Source of the DNA: Synaphobranchus kaupii
Lineage: Eukaryota; Chordata; Actinopteri; Anguilliformes; Synaphobranchidae
Assembly (NCBI GenBank): GCA_029718625.1
Contig: CM056391.1
Coordinates: forward strand, 20,373,218-20,437,217
Direction of reading: 5' to 3'
Length of the DNA stretch: 64,000 bases
Shown here: piece by piece, positions 1 through 11,726 of the stretch
Layout: each line of letters starts with the position of its first letter
How positions within the stretch are numbered: the first letter of the stretch is position 1
Notes under the pieces: generated by a model
Told to the model about the DNA's origin: nothing
The model's database searches: none
What the model saw: only the letters and a program-made list of their open reading frames with translations
Program-made: the position numbers and the translations under genes

Positions 1-2114
1 TTTAAAGTCTTGCTTTAAGCAGAAAAGGACTGCTGTCTTGTGCTGTGTTCTCATGAATATTAATGAAGCAATTTCCACAAAATACCCTATCACAAAGCTA
101 AAGGACTGCCCTGTTAATAATGTGTCAGCATGTCCCACGTATATCAAAAGCTCCTGATGGAAAAATTATGGAAATCTTGATGTATTTCTCAATTTTGAGT
201 AAAACGTTTAAAAATGCATTAGGCCTGAGTTTTTTTTAAAATTTTTTTAGATAAACCTTTTATATATTGTAATGAGACTGCATATGCTTGGATCAACTAT
301 ATCTTCTTATTCATACAATGTATTCTGTTTTTTTTTTTTTTTGTTGTAAACTTCTAATCAGCCAGAAAATGACTCAATTCTCAATCCTTGACCTGGGGGA
401 TAAACTATGCATGCTTGTTGTCATTTAATTTTATTCACTTTTTCTCCAAATTTGTACATTGCTGCAACCTCTGCTATCGATTTGGGAAGAGTATAGACAT
501 ATATCACTCTGCAGCTCACAAATCTGCTTGCACAGACATGAGTCAGAGGCAGACTCTTCATGTGTGGCTTAACAGGCAACCTGCCGGTGCACAACGTGAT
601 GCTGTCAGGCATTTAAAAAAAATGGAGACTGGGTCAATGAGAACTGGGTCAAACCATGGCTCGGTGACATCTTGGACTTCAGCCTGGTTTTATGTCTCAA
701 AGATTTCCTTGTATCTCACTGCCCTACATATTGCAGTTAACATCACAGATAAAATTACAAAACAAACAGAATTCTAAAGAAACAACGTCTTCATTTTTGA
801 GGTTACTTTGCTCAGGAACCTGCTGTTGGAATGAATGTCATGTCAACACAAATGGTGGTTGTTTACATTTCCCATATCCTTTTGTACCGTGTCATTAACC
901 ATACTTACACAGAATCAGAAAACAGATTTTACATCTATGCTGCTTTCAGTTTTTACATTTTCCAGGGTATCTGATAGTTGCTTAGATAGATATGTGCTTG
1001 ATGAGATGTCATCCTGGCTGACTTGAACCCTTCTCTTCCCTGGGTGACACTAAAGCCAAGACATCACCCCAGACTATGGGGGCCATCCATGCATTAGAAC
1101 AGTGCCCTAACAAGATGAGCCACCCAGCAGCCTGGCATTCACTTATTACAGGCATTTAAAAATAATAATAGAGGCCTATAGTAATACACAGTAGTTCCCC
1201 AGGAGCAGATTTGAGAAAGACTGTTCTAAGACAACCAATAAACAGAAGATATCAAACATTTATTGCAGACTTTAGCCTGGTTTTATGTGCCAAAGATATC
1301 CTTGCAGACAGAGAAGCCAAAGTCAGACATTCTGATAAGTAATCTGACTGCACCCAAAAGAAACTGGACCAAAGCAATAATTCCCAGATAACTTGTGTAA
1401 TGTGTCCCTCTTGTAATCATGAATAAACAAAATGGAAAAAAATGATTAATTTTCACTTAAAATTAATTTTCTCATAAAATGAGAAACTGCCGTTCATAAC
1501 TGCCTGAAAAAAAGAATCTTTTGAATTTGTATACCTTGGGTGATTGTACACTTTACAGAACACAGAATACACCACAATCACAATTGGTCTCGTGTGTTTT
1601 TTCTGTCCAAAAGTTAAATAATCCCTACAGCTTTTCAATACAGTGAATGCACTGTCCTACATTCCGTAAAGTTAATCACACCAGAGTAGCTCTTCTCATC
1701 ACGCCGCAGTTCCCAAGTCAAGATCGCAGAGGCATGAAATGGAGGAAACCATTCAACGTGCAGCTTAACAGGTGGACTTGTGGGTGCCTTATCAACCAAC
1801 TGGGGTTGCTGGTGCACCAACTGAAACCCTTCCAGCCCGAAGCAATGCTACAGCCAATTGTGCATTGCCCCGCTGGTCTTCTGACCACAGCCAGTGCACT
1901 GCTCAGATTCAATACCAGGAAGTAGGATTCATCCATGCACTAGTACAGTGCTTTAAACTATCCCACAGGTTTTTCAAATAGATTGCTTTTAAGTCCAATG
2001 TGGTCGGCCATTTTGTCTAGGAAATAGTTATCGGGATGATTATTTCAAAACTTCATGTTGTGTATCAGGATACAGTATTTGTTTTACAGAATCAACATAA
2101 ACAGAATTTTTGAC
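1..2114. other. Intergenic, repeat remnants, no gene
   Basis: AT-rich DNA downstream of spata5l1. All open frames are short and show no family resemblance. Two stretches (about 520-600 and 1660-1940) belong to a dispersed repeat that recurs near 41.75 kb. The rest shows nothing I can name. Confidence 0.6.
1660..1940 (+). repeat. Dispersed repeat, unnamed family (copy 1)
   Basis: Aligns by eye, with gaps, to 41750-42000. Shared blocks include a 'cagctTaacaggtg' core, then 'cttatcaacca', then 'ccaactgaaac', then a block ending 'tggtcttctgaccacagccag'. A shorter stretch at about 520-600 shares the 'taacaggcaacctg' core. No terminal repeats or coding capacity were recognised, so the class is unknown. 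Confidence 0.45.
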
Positions 2115-2116
2115 AG

Positions 2117-2129
2117 TTTATTCTTTATT
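2117..2129 (-). terminator. Poly(A) signals of spata5l1
   Basis: Two AATAAA hexamers on the minus strand (plus-strand tttatt at 2117-2122 and 2124-2129) lie about 155-165 nt downstream of the spata5l1 stop codon, a normal 3' UTR length. Cleavage would occur a little below 2117. Confidence 0.5.
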
Positions 2130-2281
2130 TTCATTGAAACCAACAGATCTTAGCATTAAAATATTTCTGATTTGTGGTTAAAATACTTTAAATTATATAA
2201 CAATACAAATTATAGTACATACTAAAATAGACATCTTTTAATCAAAAGACCCATAAAATGATAGAATGCAGATATTAAGAT

Positions 2282-2422
2282 TCAACTTGTGAACAGATGC
2301 TTATAACGGTCTATTTGCTGATCCTTGAGGGAAGGAGTCATACTTTGCAGTGATTTAATAAAGTATTTGTGTTTTATGCTGGAAGCCTCCATGCTCTCTT
2401 CCTGCAGTGTCAACAGTGCTGC
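2282..2422 (-). CDS. spata5l1: spata5l1 exon 8 and stop (residues 706-751)
   Basis: C-terminal helix beginning AALLTLQEE and ending in HLFTS and TGA. It matches the ortholog pattern of an alanine-rich helix followed by a short basic tail. Acceptor gcttttag|GCA. Confidence 0.93.
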   Translation of the reverse strand, partial: AALLTLQEESMEASSIKHKYFIKSLQSMTPSLKDQQIDRYKHLFTS

Positions 2423-5400
2423 CTAAAAGCAACAAAAAAAATAAAATAATAATTGATTAAAACACACTTCAAACATATTTTATTAATCAATTGAAAAAGC
2501 TGGGTTCAAATGGCAACAGAGGCAGCCAATATGTAAATATCAAGTTCTTTACTGAAGTGCTTTTGATGTCTGTGACCTTTAGTGAAAATTTGAGATCACT
2601 AGAAATTTCTGCCCCAGCCTGCTACTACATGTGGGTTATTCATCAGAAATAAAAAAACATTCTCAAGATGTGTGACAATGATGTCTCGTATATTACAACT
2701 TCACAAAATGCATAAGAGGAATTACATTGGTCAATTGCAGCGTGCTTTACTGCTTAGCTGGAGTTTAAATCTCAGGTTTAAACCGCAAGACCACAACTGA
2801 AACAGCTATCCAAATCTGGCTGTTCCAGTTGTAATGCAGTTATGTGGTCTAGGGGTTCAAACCTGAGGTTTAAACTCCAGATAAGCAAACTGCAACTGCA
2901 AGAATAAACAGATCCATTCAATAAACCCTATTCTTATAAAGGCACAAAACATATGAAAATAAAAACATGGATCCTTAATACAAAACTGCATTCTGCAAGA
3001 GTAATTACCATCAGTTGAATGAATGGTAGGGAAACTTGAAGGTTTATTATAAAACACATATTTCTTTACCTCTTTACAGAGATTTTCCAAGTCAGCCCCA
3101 GAAAATAGATGGGTTTGCTGTGCCAGTGCTTCCAGACAGACATCAGACTCCAAAGGCATTCTCTTAGTACAGATCTCCAGGATAGCCAATCGGGCCTGTG
3201 ACAAAAACCCACATCAGTAGAATACAGTCCACAATGGAATGTGCATCCATCTCTGTGTCACAGTTCTAACTTAAAATGAATGTCATGCATCTTCGAAATA
3301 CTTTGGAATCTCACTCTGAAAATACTATGAAATATACTCTGAATATACTGTGAATATACTCACTCAGTCAACAACAGAGCTACAGTGCAATACTATAGGA
3401 AACATGCCTGAAGTGAAAGAATCAAGTTTGAGAAGTCTGAATTTTAAAAAGCAGTTGAATGTTTACCTCCATGTCTGGTGACGGCACATAGATGATCTTG
3501 TCTAGCCTGCCTGGTCGTAACAGAGCACTATCCAGTGCATCAGGTCTGTTTGTTGCAGCGACAATCATTACATCCTTGTTGCATACTTCTTGGTAGTCCA
3601 TCTAAAAATGTAATGTAAGCAGAGGCATAAGGCATACTACTCCAAAGTGATGACATCACATACATTTTGGGCTACAGGCCCAGCTCCTAGGGAGGAAGCG
3701 ATTCATCCAAGTTTTTATTGATCACAACTTGGAGAGGATGGATCAGACTGTAACTGAGCAAATGGATGTCAATCTCACTAAAATATAGATGCACTTTAGT
3801 AAGTACAGTGTTTCCGCAACATTCACATAGTGGCGGCCCATCGCTACAAGATTCTCACCGCCACTGCAGCCAAAGTGCACAAATCCAATCCAATATCCAA
3901 TTTCTCATCAATAATCAAGCACACAGTGGCACATTCCTCAGCTCACAGCCTATCTGAAGTCACAAGCCTTTGGGGTACACTAGATATATGTTGATGGGGG
4001 GGGGTATTTATCCAAGACTTACCAGAGATTGACTTGCCAACTATAATAGCACCTTGGCTGGTGGCAGGTGTGAATTTCACACCTTCGCAAGAAACAAAGT
4101 CACGCCCTATCATGCCTTACACGTTTGCATTTATGAAACAAGCGCAACTTGAGTAGACAAGCTTGTTGAACCAGTGCTAACTCATTTAATTGGATGCAGA
4201 GCTCTACAATGAGCCATTTTGTTGTTAAACATTTACTTTTGCACTGTGGCTAGCATAGGTGGTTCTATTAAGAGGCTCTGGGAAGCTAAGCTTCTCCAAA
4301 AAAATTGAAATGAGGAAAAAAAATTCCCCCTCTCCAAAAAAATCAGAAGATGGGTTATAGGCCAGGTTTACGCTAATTTTCACCACCGCTGCTGAATCCT
4401 TTTGGGCAATACTGCCTCAATACAGGTATTTCTCATTAATCATATTTTGAGCACAAGCACATCATTTTCCCCCAATACACAGCCTGTGCAATGTAGCTGC
4501 AAGCTGGGCCAGATGTAGGCAGGGGCACAGGGTGCACAGGCCTCCCCTGCCCCCTACCGCCCTGCTCCTTCTCCCCAAAATAAAGAAATAAACGCGAGCT
4601 GCAGTCAAATTTAAAGTTTCACATCCAAACACGAACATGCCGCAAGAAAGGGTAAACATTTAAATACCTTTACTGTTACTGGCTTATTATATAGGCCTAC
4701 CATTAGTTCAACAAACATAACAACTTCATGGTTACTCACTTTTTTAAATGTATAACAGGCTGCGAGCATGTCAAACTTATGCAGAGAATGCTGCCAACAC
4801 TATTACTTAAATTATCTGCGGTTCTTTGTCAGTAGTATTGTCTTTCTGATATGCAAAGATTGATGGGAAATGTTGTCGTATGTTGTTGTCCAATGTCATG
4901 CATCTATTTTTTGTCATTTCATGATCAAAGAGCGTGGTCATGATGCACAATGATATAACCACAGCTAGTTTTGGCTGTGAGATTTGAACGTTAGCTAGTT
5001 AGCTATTGAAGAAGATAGCAAAGAGAAGTTGACAAAGCGAATCAGCGTCTATAATATTTTAAAAAATAAACCCTAGAGGAAAGCCCTACCATTGTATCAT
5101 GATAAAACCATCATTGCTTCACTGTCATGTTAAATATAATATCGTGAGAGAGATTTATAATATCATCCCTGCTCATCTACCTGTCGCTCCTGCTGGAACT
5201 CAATGGACCCCTCAAGCTGGCAATTCGTCCTCTGTGTCCCTCTCCTCTCCTGGATCTTTAATCCCACACCATCCAGCTCATTAAGCAGCACAGACAGCAT
5301 CCTTGCCTGGACACTGTGGGGCGCTCTGCTGTCAGAGCGGGAGCCCAGGATGGAGTCAATCTCATCCAGGAAGAGGACGGAGGGGGCGCAGGCTCGAGCC

Positions 5401-7507
5401 TGACGGAATAGCTGTGAAGAAAAATAACCATTACCAAAAATAAAAAAAAGTGTGAATGTACTGTCAATCCACTAAAATCTTCTTAAGGTGTTGAGACTTG
5501 TTGCAAAAAGGCAGGGATTTAAAAGCAAAAGGGTCTTGGAGAAGAACAGCATACCTGCGCCAGGGTTTTTTCTGAATCCCCAACAAATGGTGAGAAGAGG
5601 TCAGCCCCACTGACAGACAGGAAAGCACAGTGTGAGGAAGAGGCAGCAGCTTTTACAAGTGTAGTTTTGGCACATCCAGGAGGACCATACAGCAGGATGC
5701 CTCGTGGACGGGATAGACCAAGCCTGATGAAGGCTTCTGGGAACTTCATGGGCCATTCAATGCTCTTTAAGAACATAGTGATACAAATTAGTTTGCTTGA
5801 TCAGTGTCAAATTCCAGTCTTTGTGCGTGCTAATTTTTCTGTGTTGTTATACAGTACCTGTTTCAGTTTCAGTTTGACATCTTCCAAACCACCTATTTGG
5901 TCCCAGGAGATTGGTTTGAAATCAGTTAGCCCGATACTGCTTCTAAGGCAGGAGGGCTGGACCTTCTTTAGCGCTTCAAGGAAATGTTTCATATCTACTG
6001 TATGACTCTGAGAATCCTTCAAGAAAAAAAACAACCACCCCCTCATGTCAACAGGTCAAAATAATGTTCAACATACAATTAAAATACAGTACAGGCTATA
6101 CTACTCATCTTTCAAACCCATACCCACTCCAAATGTCTTTGGTTTATGTGAGCTCATTGATTGTACACTACCTGGGAGCCACGGAGAATGGCTTGCAAAG
6201 CTGCTTCTCGGCAGAGTGCACTCAGGTCAGCTCCCACATACCCTGTAGTCATTTCTGCTAAAGCAACAAAATCCACATTGTCAGAGAGAGACATCTTAGA
6301 GCTGAGCACGTCCAGGATAGACTTTCTCTGGTGAAGTGTTGGCACACCAATGATGACCTAAAATAAAAAAAAATCATACTGTTGCACCAATTTAGAAACA
6401 GAACAATTAAGCGGTTTCAAAAAAAGATAGAAATGTTACCTCTCTGTCAAATCGTCCTGGTCTTCTCAAGGCAGGATCCAAAGTGTCTGGCTGGTTGGTG
6501 GCTCCAATGATGACAAAACGTTCATCACTGCCAATGCCATCCATCAGCGTTAACAGCTGCGCTACCACCCTATTCTGAGGAGCACTGGTTGAGCCAGTTC
6601 GCCTCGGGCAGATCGAGTCAATTTCATCTATGAACAGGACACACGGCCCTTCTTGGGCAGCCTCGCTCGCTCGTTTGAACATCCTTCTTAAGTTTTCCTC
6701 ACTCTCCCCAGGCCTTGACCCCAGAATCACAGGCCCGTTAACTGTTACCAAAGAGGCACCAACTTCCATCACCACACATCTTACTAGCATGGTCTTGCCA
6801 ACCCCTGGGGGACCAATAAGGAGCACACCTTTAGGACAAGACAGGCCCAGCTTTTGCAGCGTTCCGGGGTAGCAGAGGGGCAAATTGAGAATTTCTTTCA
6901 GTGATGCACAGACATCCTCCAGTCCTCCCAATAAGATACTAGACGGTTTCTGAAGCTGGCATCTGTAGTTGTTGAGAGTTTGGATCTCTCCTATGTTCAC
7001 GCTGGTTTTAGAAGTGACAAAGCCAGCGTCAGTGCAGCATGGATCTAGATGCTCAATGAGAATGAGCTCTACCTGTGTTTTCAAATGACTAACATCAACA
7101 ACATATTGTCCTGCTACGCACATTCCTCGAAGCATCTCTTTCACATGGTCATGAATGAAACTAGAAGATGAATGTTTCTTAACCTCTATGCTTTGAACAA
7201 CTACATTCACTCTCACACTTTTTAGCTTTTGAGTGCATATTGCTCTGATTTGCTTTGCACTGACAGATAGGTCGTTGAAATTTATTGCTTTGAGATCCTT
7301 TGTTGTGCATTTTGTGTCAAACTGCAGAAAGCCCTCTGCCAGGTCACACCTTGGCCATGCAATGCATAGGCATTCCCCTCCAGAGATAGTGATATGAACC
7401 GGGGACGCAATCCTCAGTCCCAGGGATGCCATTAACCCTGGCCCCAGTCTGCATCTCTGAGTTCCTGCGTCGCCAATGTCCAATGGTAACACTTTCATGC
7501 GCATCAT
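2282..7507 (-). CDS. spata5l1: SPATA5L1/AFG2B, tandem AAA+ ATPase (complete, 8 exons)
   Basis: Exons in transcript order: 7507-6440, 6357-6172, 6016-5858, 5764-5555, 5411-5181, 3601-3467, 3195-3070, 2422-2282. All introns are GT-AG and phase 0. The product is 751 residues (human about 753). The N-terminal domain (1-190) keeps the family block [17 protein letters not shown] domain 1 has Walker A GPPGVGKT (232-239), Walker B VLFIDEID (290-297) and arginine-finger region RRPGRFDR (348-355). AAA domain 2 has GPPGCAKT (498-505), VLFLDEID (553-560) and LLRPGRLDK (646-651 region). Both ATPase sites therefore look active. From family knowledge, AFG2B works with AFG2A, C1orf109 and CINP in the 55LCC complex, which acts in replisome proteostasis and late 60S ribosome maturation. 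A stop codon lies directly before the first ATG; Met4 is an alternative start. The family assignment is secure; the function is inferred from orthologs. Confidence 0.96.
2735..2901. repeat. Palindromic element in spata5l1 intron 7
   Basis: Two arms of about 75 bp are imperfect reverse complements. The left arm starts ttgcagcgtgctttactgc and contains ctggagtttaaatctcagg. The right arm contains cctgaggtttaaactccag and ends tgcaactgcaa. The centre is short, so a transcript could fold into a long hairpin. It is probably a small MITE; no target duplication is clear. Confidence 0.75.
3070..3195 (-). CDS. spata5l1: spata5l1 exon 7 (residues 664-705)
   Basis: Lid helices of AAA domain 2, with [12 protein letters not shown]. 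Acceptor gtcacag|GCC, donor GAG|gtaaag, 126 nt. Confidence 0.93.
3467..3601 (-). CDS. spata5l1: spata5l1 exon 6 (residues 619-663)
   Basis: Sensor and arginine-finger region of AAA domain 2: [14 protein letters not shown], then [14 protein letters not shown]. Acceptor tttttag|ATG, donor GAG|gtaaac, 135 nt. Confidence 0.95.
3602..5180. other. spata5l1 intron 5, no further gene
   Basis: The 1.6-kb intron holds a G8 run near 3997, a GC-rich patch around 4500-4570 and an A-rich stretch near 4300. No exon-like segment or recognisable repeat was seen. Confidence 0.6.
5181..5411 (-). CDS. spata5l1: spata5l1 exon 5 (residues 542-618)
   Basis: Carries Walker B of domain 2 ([18 protein letters not shown]) and then [11 protein letters not shown] variable hydrophilic insert follows (residues about 592-618), which is also poorly conserved in orthologs. 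Acceptor cttcacag|CTA, donor CAG|gtagat. Confidence 0.94.
5555..5764 (-). CDS. spata5l1: spata5l1 exon 4 (residues 472-541)
   Basis: Carries Walker A of domain 2, GPPGCAKTT. The Cys-Ala in place of the usual Thr/Val-Gly is a hallmark of this family. The [10 protein letters not shown] segment follows. Acceptor cttaaag|AGC, donor CAG|gtatgc. Confidence 0.95.
5858..6016 (-). CDS. spata5l1: spata5l1 exon 3 (residues 419-471)
   Basis: Linker between the AAA domains, then the start of domain 2 ([16 protein letters not shown]). Acceptor cttgaag|GAT, donor CAG|gtactg, 159 nt. Confidence 0.93.
6172..6357 (-). CDS. spata5l1: spata5l1 exon 2 (residues 357-418)
   Basis: Small helical lid of AAA domain 1, containing the motif [16 protein letters not shown]. 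Acceptor ttttag|GTC, donor CAG|gtagtg, 186 nt, phase 0 on both sides. Confidence 0.94.
6440..7507 (-). CDS. spata5l1: spata5l1 exon 1 (residues 1-356)
   Basis: Encodes the N-terminal domain and nearly all of AAA domain 1, with Walker A, Walker B and the arginine-finger segment. An in-frame TAA precedes the ATG at 7507. The donor is GAG|gtaaca at 6440. Reading past it gives an intronic stop within a few codons. Confidence 0.95.
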
Positions 7508-8663
7508 TTAGAGTTTACAAAACTTCAAATAATGTTACAAATGTAGCAATTAAGTTACCAACACACATCTCCGATGAATACATTACATCTAATTAGCAGC
7601 CACACAAATAGCACTATCGCGGCAAGACCCATGGTTAAGCCATTTCGTTAAAACTAGAACAAAATAACTAACGTTACAGCTTGTCAGCTGCACAACAAAA
7701 CGTTAATCCTCTTAGCATAAATACAAAAACTTAACATTGATTAGCGGCATCCTCATTCTTCATGGTAATTAATAATGCAAGTTAAAAGTAGTGTATAACC
7801 TCGTTCATTAAACCACATCGATCAAGTCGTTTTCGCAAATTTAAAAGCGTTAACTCGAAACCACGGTTAGCTAACTAAAGTTCGGTAATTAGAACCTGTA
7901 GCTAACTTAGCTAACGTCAGCTAACGTTATGTTGGCTTTTTTTCGTGTTGCTGCTTGTTGGGTTTCTTTAGCTCTCAGACTGACGAAGTATCCAAATACA
8001 TTAAATTAGTTCCCATTTAATAAAGGACTGACTGCAACACTGACAGCTCAGGCCAGGCCAGCTTTACACCCACGTGCGTTCACAAAGACAATTGTGTTGG
8101 CCAACTGTAAACGTTCTCCTGGTTTAATGTAACGTAAAGGAAACGTGATTTAGGTAAACTTTGTTTTGGCACCTTTGTTTTCTAAAACTATGTAAACGGC
8201 AACTATCGTAAACATATATATTGCTAACGTTGTTTATTTATTTTATTTCATGCAGAAATTACGAAAGGGAGTTACCAAGGTTTTGTTATAGTGGGCCAGT
8301 TTCTCTGTTTCTATTGATCCAACGAAAAAATAATTTCCCAGATCAAGGTTTCTGTCATTTTCTGTCATATTGCTGTAACGTAGGTTTGTTATAAGTATTA
8401 CGTTAACATCGTGTTTGCTATAATATTCATTAGCTCTTGATTGTGTAGCTAGTTAGCGGAATCAGTTTTTTAGCTGCGAGAAATAATTGGCTATTTCGAA
8501 ATGAGTGTGACTTGAGCTAATGACATCCGAATACATCAGACGAATAAAGTAACGAGCCCAACGTTATGTTCATATATAGCCTACAGCTCTGTTTGCAAGT
8601 AGCCTACATCAGACTTGTTCAGGAATATATTGAAACAATTCCGAGAATTTTTTTAAATATTAT
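7508..8663. promoter_or_regulatory. spata5l1: Upstream region of spata5l1
   Basis: Directly upstream (to the right) of the minus-strand start codon, so it should contain the 5' UTR and promoter. No TATA box could be fixed. The stretch is rich in gctaacgtta-type words, common in fish intergenic DNA. The position is inferred from the gene model only. Confidence 0.4.
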
Positions 8664-8711
8664 TTCTTCTTCTTCTTCTTCTTCTTCTTCTTATTCTTCT
8701 TCTTCTTCTTC
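8664..8711 (+). repeat. (TTC)n microsatellite
   Basis: About 16 ttc/tct units with one 'ta' interruption. Confidence 0.95.
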
Positions 8712-9739
8712 ACCACTCTGGATGAAAGTGAAAAATCATAGTTCATAATACTACATTGTCAGCTTTACTATGAACTGTTTCTGGGAATCCAATAATGATT
8801 CATCCTACATCAATGCTTTTTATTATTATAATTTTATTGGGTGTAATTACGTGGATTGACCTCAAGGTGGTAGCATTCTCTTGATAGTATGGTTTGTATA
8901 AATCTCACAATTTCTTGATATTTTATGGGCGTAATGACTAAAACAACTTAAGCACGTGGATAACTTAAGCAAAGTGTTTGGCTGATAGCTGTAACGTTGC
9001 AGAATAGGTTAACATTTCAATACCTTTTCAAGAAATAGACACAAAGTCAGTTTCTATAGCAACAATGTACTCACGATTCGCGTGAGTTATTTAGGGTAGG
9101 CTAATAGCTATTTTTTGTTATAGCATTTCGTATATACTATTAAATATGTCCAAGACAATGAATGTAACAAGAAATCTAGTTTCTGGAGTTATTAACTTGA
9201 GTATTCATCAATATTTTGTTAGTTTGTGTGAGGCAATTAATTGGTATTCTGATTACGACATAATCACACTTTAAATGTTCAGTGTTAATTGAACTATTTA
9301 CATTATAGGGATCGATCGAGGCTACTATATCAGAATAAAATATACTATACTGGGCTATTTAACACATACCATTTTACTATGCACTATCTCCCATATAAGC
9401 ACATCAAATTCATGTCACCATTTAAGGTACTGTACTGCATTCCAATAATATAACAGCATAAGCACATTCAAACCCGCTTCCTCACTGTATTCTATTCATT
9501 CGTTCAAATTCTGCCACACAGTAGCCTCAGACTCGTCCGATTCTAACACCATAAACAAAAATAATATTGTGACTGCACCAACATTGTTTCTCATTTCATA
9601 AAATTTACAGCAACATGTGATTTGGTGGCAAGTGACTCATAAACATAATACCATGCACTGCTTGCATCCACAATGTATTTTTTTCTAAAGAATATAATAA
9701 TCCTCACCCCTGACATTATTCATAAGCTGTTATGTAACA
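8712..9739. other. Intergenic, nothing recognised
   Basis: AT-rich, with no long frame, tandem repeat or terminal repeats visible. Confidence 0.5.
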
Positions 9740-10460
9740 CAGTGGTTCTCAACCCTGGTCCTGGGGACCCCCTGTGTATGCTGGTTTTCGTTCCAACCAC
9801 AATTGCAATACCAGAATTTTAAAAAGCTGTTATTTTTTCTTAATTAGGTGTTTTTATTGTATAGAGAGAACACTTTAAACTCTTTACTCTCTTAAGCCAT
9901 GTTATGTTAGCAATAGCTATGCATGCTTTGAAGAAAAAAAATCCCATGTTCGTTATGCTTATTGTGTTATATTGCAAACAATTACAATGAAGAGGTAAGA
10001 ACTCAGGTGAATAGGCTCCTAATTAGGTAATTGAACACAAGTTTAAGTTCCTTCATAATTTCTTCCTTAAACTTGTTAACACAATGCAGGTTTGGCTTGT
10101 TATCATTTGCTTTGTCTTTGAATTCTTCATTATTTACCAAACGGTTAGTTTTAGTGGCCATCTGTCCACAATTTCACCAATTATGAGCCAATTGATTCAC
10201 CTCAGTCTTTAATTTGATCAGTTAAAACATTTTTTACCTCCTTTTAATTGTTTACAATACAGCACAATGTGAATATTGGACTTTTATTCTTCATGGCATG
10301 CATAGCTATTACTAACATAATGTGGCTTAAGAATGTAAATAATCCCTCTAAACATTAAAAACACCTAATTAAGAAAAATCAACAGCTTGTTAAAATTCAA
10401 GTATTGCAATGTTGGTTGGAACGAAAACCAGCATACACAGTGGTACTCCAGGACCACGTT
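9740..10460. mobile_element. Palindromic hAT-like MITE
   Basis: The left end starts CAGTGGTTCTCAACCCTGG, a terminus typical of fish non-autonomous hAT elements. The left block (9760-9880) returns reverse-complemented at 10330-10460, including tatgctggttttcgttccaa against ttggaacgaaaaccagcata. The interior (about 9895-10320) is also palindromic. The last 15 bases of the right end have decayed, so no 8-bp target duplication can be shown. Confidence 0.8.
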
Positions 10461-11063
10461 ACATTGCTCTCAGCCCACTCCATCAACATCCAGGCGATGT
10501 GCGATGGTACAGGACAATGGCTATCCATTAAAAAGGAGCTTATAACACCTATATCAAGCCTAATGCGCAAATTGTCATTTACACCTAATGCGTGAATTGT
10601 CATTCAATGGAAAACTCGCGCACTGCAATAGACGGACATTTGAGTTGTAATGACGCTTCAGACGTCATTACAATACAGCTCTGTTTATCTAGGAATACAG
10701 CCTGTAAGTAAATAGAATGGTTTGTGACTGAAAAAAGTTCAAAACCGTGTCCAGTGAATATTGCTTTTATTGTTTTTCAAATAGCCTAGGCTACAGCGGA
10801 TTCGCTATGCATACATAAGGTTTTCTCGATAGCCTATGGTTAAAAAACGGAGATAAATGTCATCATGTTAACTGAATTGTAACATTAGCTATTCTTCATC
10901 CTTCATATTTTTTAAATTACAGTGACAAGGTTTCCATACCCTCAGCTTATTAAAACCCCACTGATTTCACCTGTTATTCCATAACTGAACAAAATATTTT
11001 AAAGAGAACTAAGCGGCTAATTAGAAACTAAATTTGCAGCACGTTACAAAATTAATTAACAAT
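10461..11063. other. Intergenic, nothing recognised
   Basis: Contains a short near-repeat (taatgcgcaaattgtcattt / taatgcgtgaattgtcattc) at 10560-10605. No gene or element seen. Confidence 0.5.
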
Positions 11064-11076
11064 TAATTTTAATGCC

Positions 11077-11713
11077 CCAAGTGAAGGAGTTCAAGTATCT
11101 CGGGGTCTTGTTCTCGAGTGAGGGGACGATGGAGCGTGAGATGAGCCAGAGAATCGGAGCAGCAGGAGCGGTATTGCACTCGCTTTACCGCACCGTTGTG
11201 ATGAAGAGAGAGCTGAGCCAGAAGGCAAAGATCTCGATCTACCGGTCAATCTTCGTTCCTACTCTCACCTATGGTCATGAAGGGTGGGTCATGACCGAAA
11301 GAACGAGATCGCGGATACAAGCGGCCGAAATGGGTTTTCTCCGGAGTGTGGCTGGCATCTCCCTTAGGGATAAGGTGAGAAGCTCAGTCATCCGTGAGGG
11401 ACTCGGAGTAGAGCCGCTGCTCCTTTGCGTAGAAAGGAGCCAGTTGAGGTGGTTCGGGTATCTTGTAAGGATGCCACCTGGTCGCCTCCCTAGGGAGGTG
11501 TTCCAGGCACGTCCAGCTGGGAGGAGGCCACGGGGCAGACCAAGGACCAGGTGGAGGGACTATATCTCCACGCTGGCCTGGGAACGCCTTGGGATCCCCC
11601 AGTCAGAGCTGGTCAATGTGGCCAGGGAAAGGGAAGTTTGGGGCCCCCTGCTGGAACTGCTACCTCCGCAACCCGACTTCGGATAAGCGGTTGAAGATGG
11701 ATGGATGGATGGA
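11077..11713 (+). mobile_element. 5'-truncated RTE-type (Rex3-like) LINE, reverse-transcriptase C-terminus
   Basis: One open frame runs to the stop at 11684-11686 and encodes the C-terminal part of a non-LTR reverse transcriptase: EFKYLGVLFSSEGTMEREM, IYRSIFVPTLTYGHE.WV, RIQAAEMGFLRSVAG, SQLRWFGYLVRMPPGRLPRE and GRRPRGRPRTRWRDYIS. The 3' end is ggataagcggttgaag followed by (atgg)n, as in fish RTE/Rex3-type elements. A perfect 13-bp target duplication, taattttaatgcc, flanks it (11064-11076 and 11714-11726), so both ends are fixed: a 637-bp insertion truncated at its 5' end. The apparent ATG lies across the target duplication and is fortuitous. The exact clade is less sure than the class. Confidence 0.9.
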
Positions 11714-11726
11714 TAATTTTAATGCC

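Noticed and set aside
388..777. 129-codon plus-strand frame at the left edge
   Set aside because: No recognisable domain; contains part of the dispersed repeat at 520-600; no splice support.
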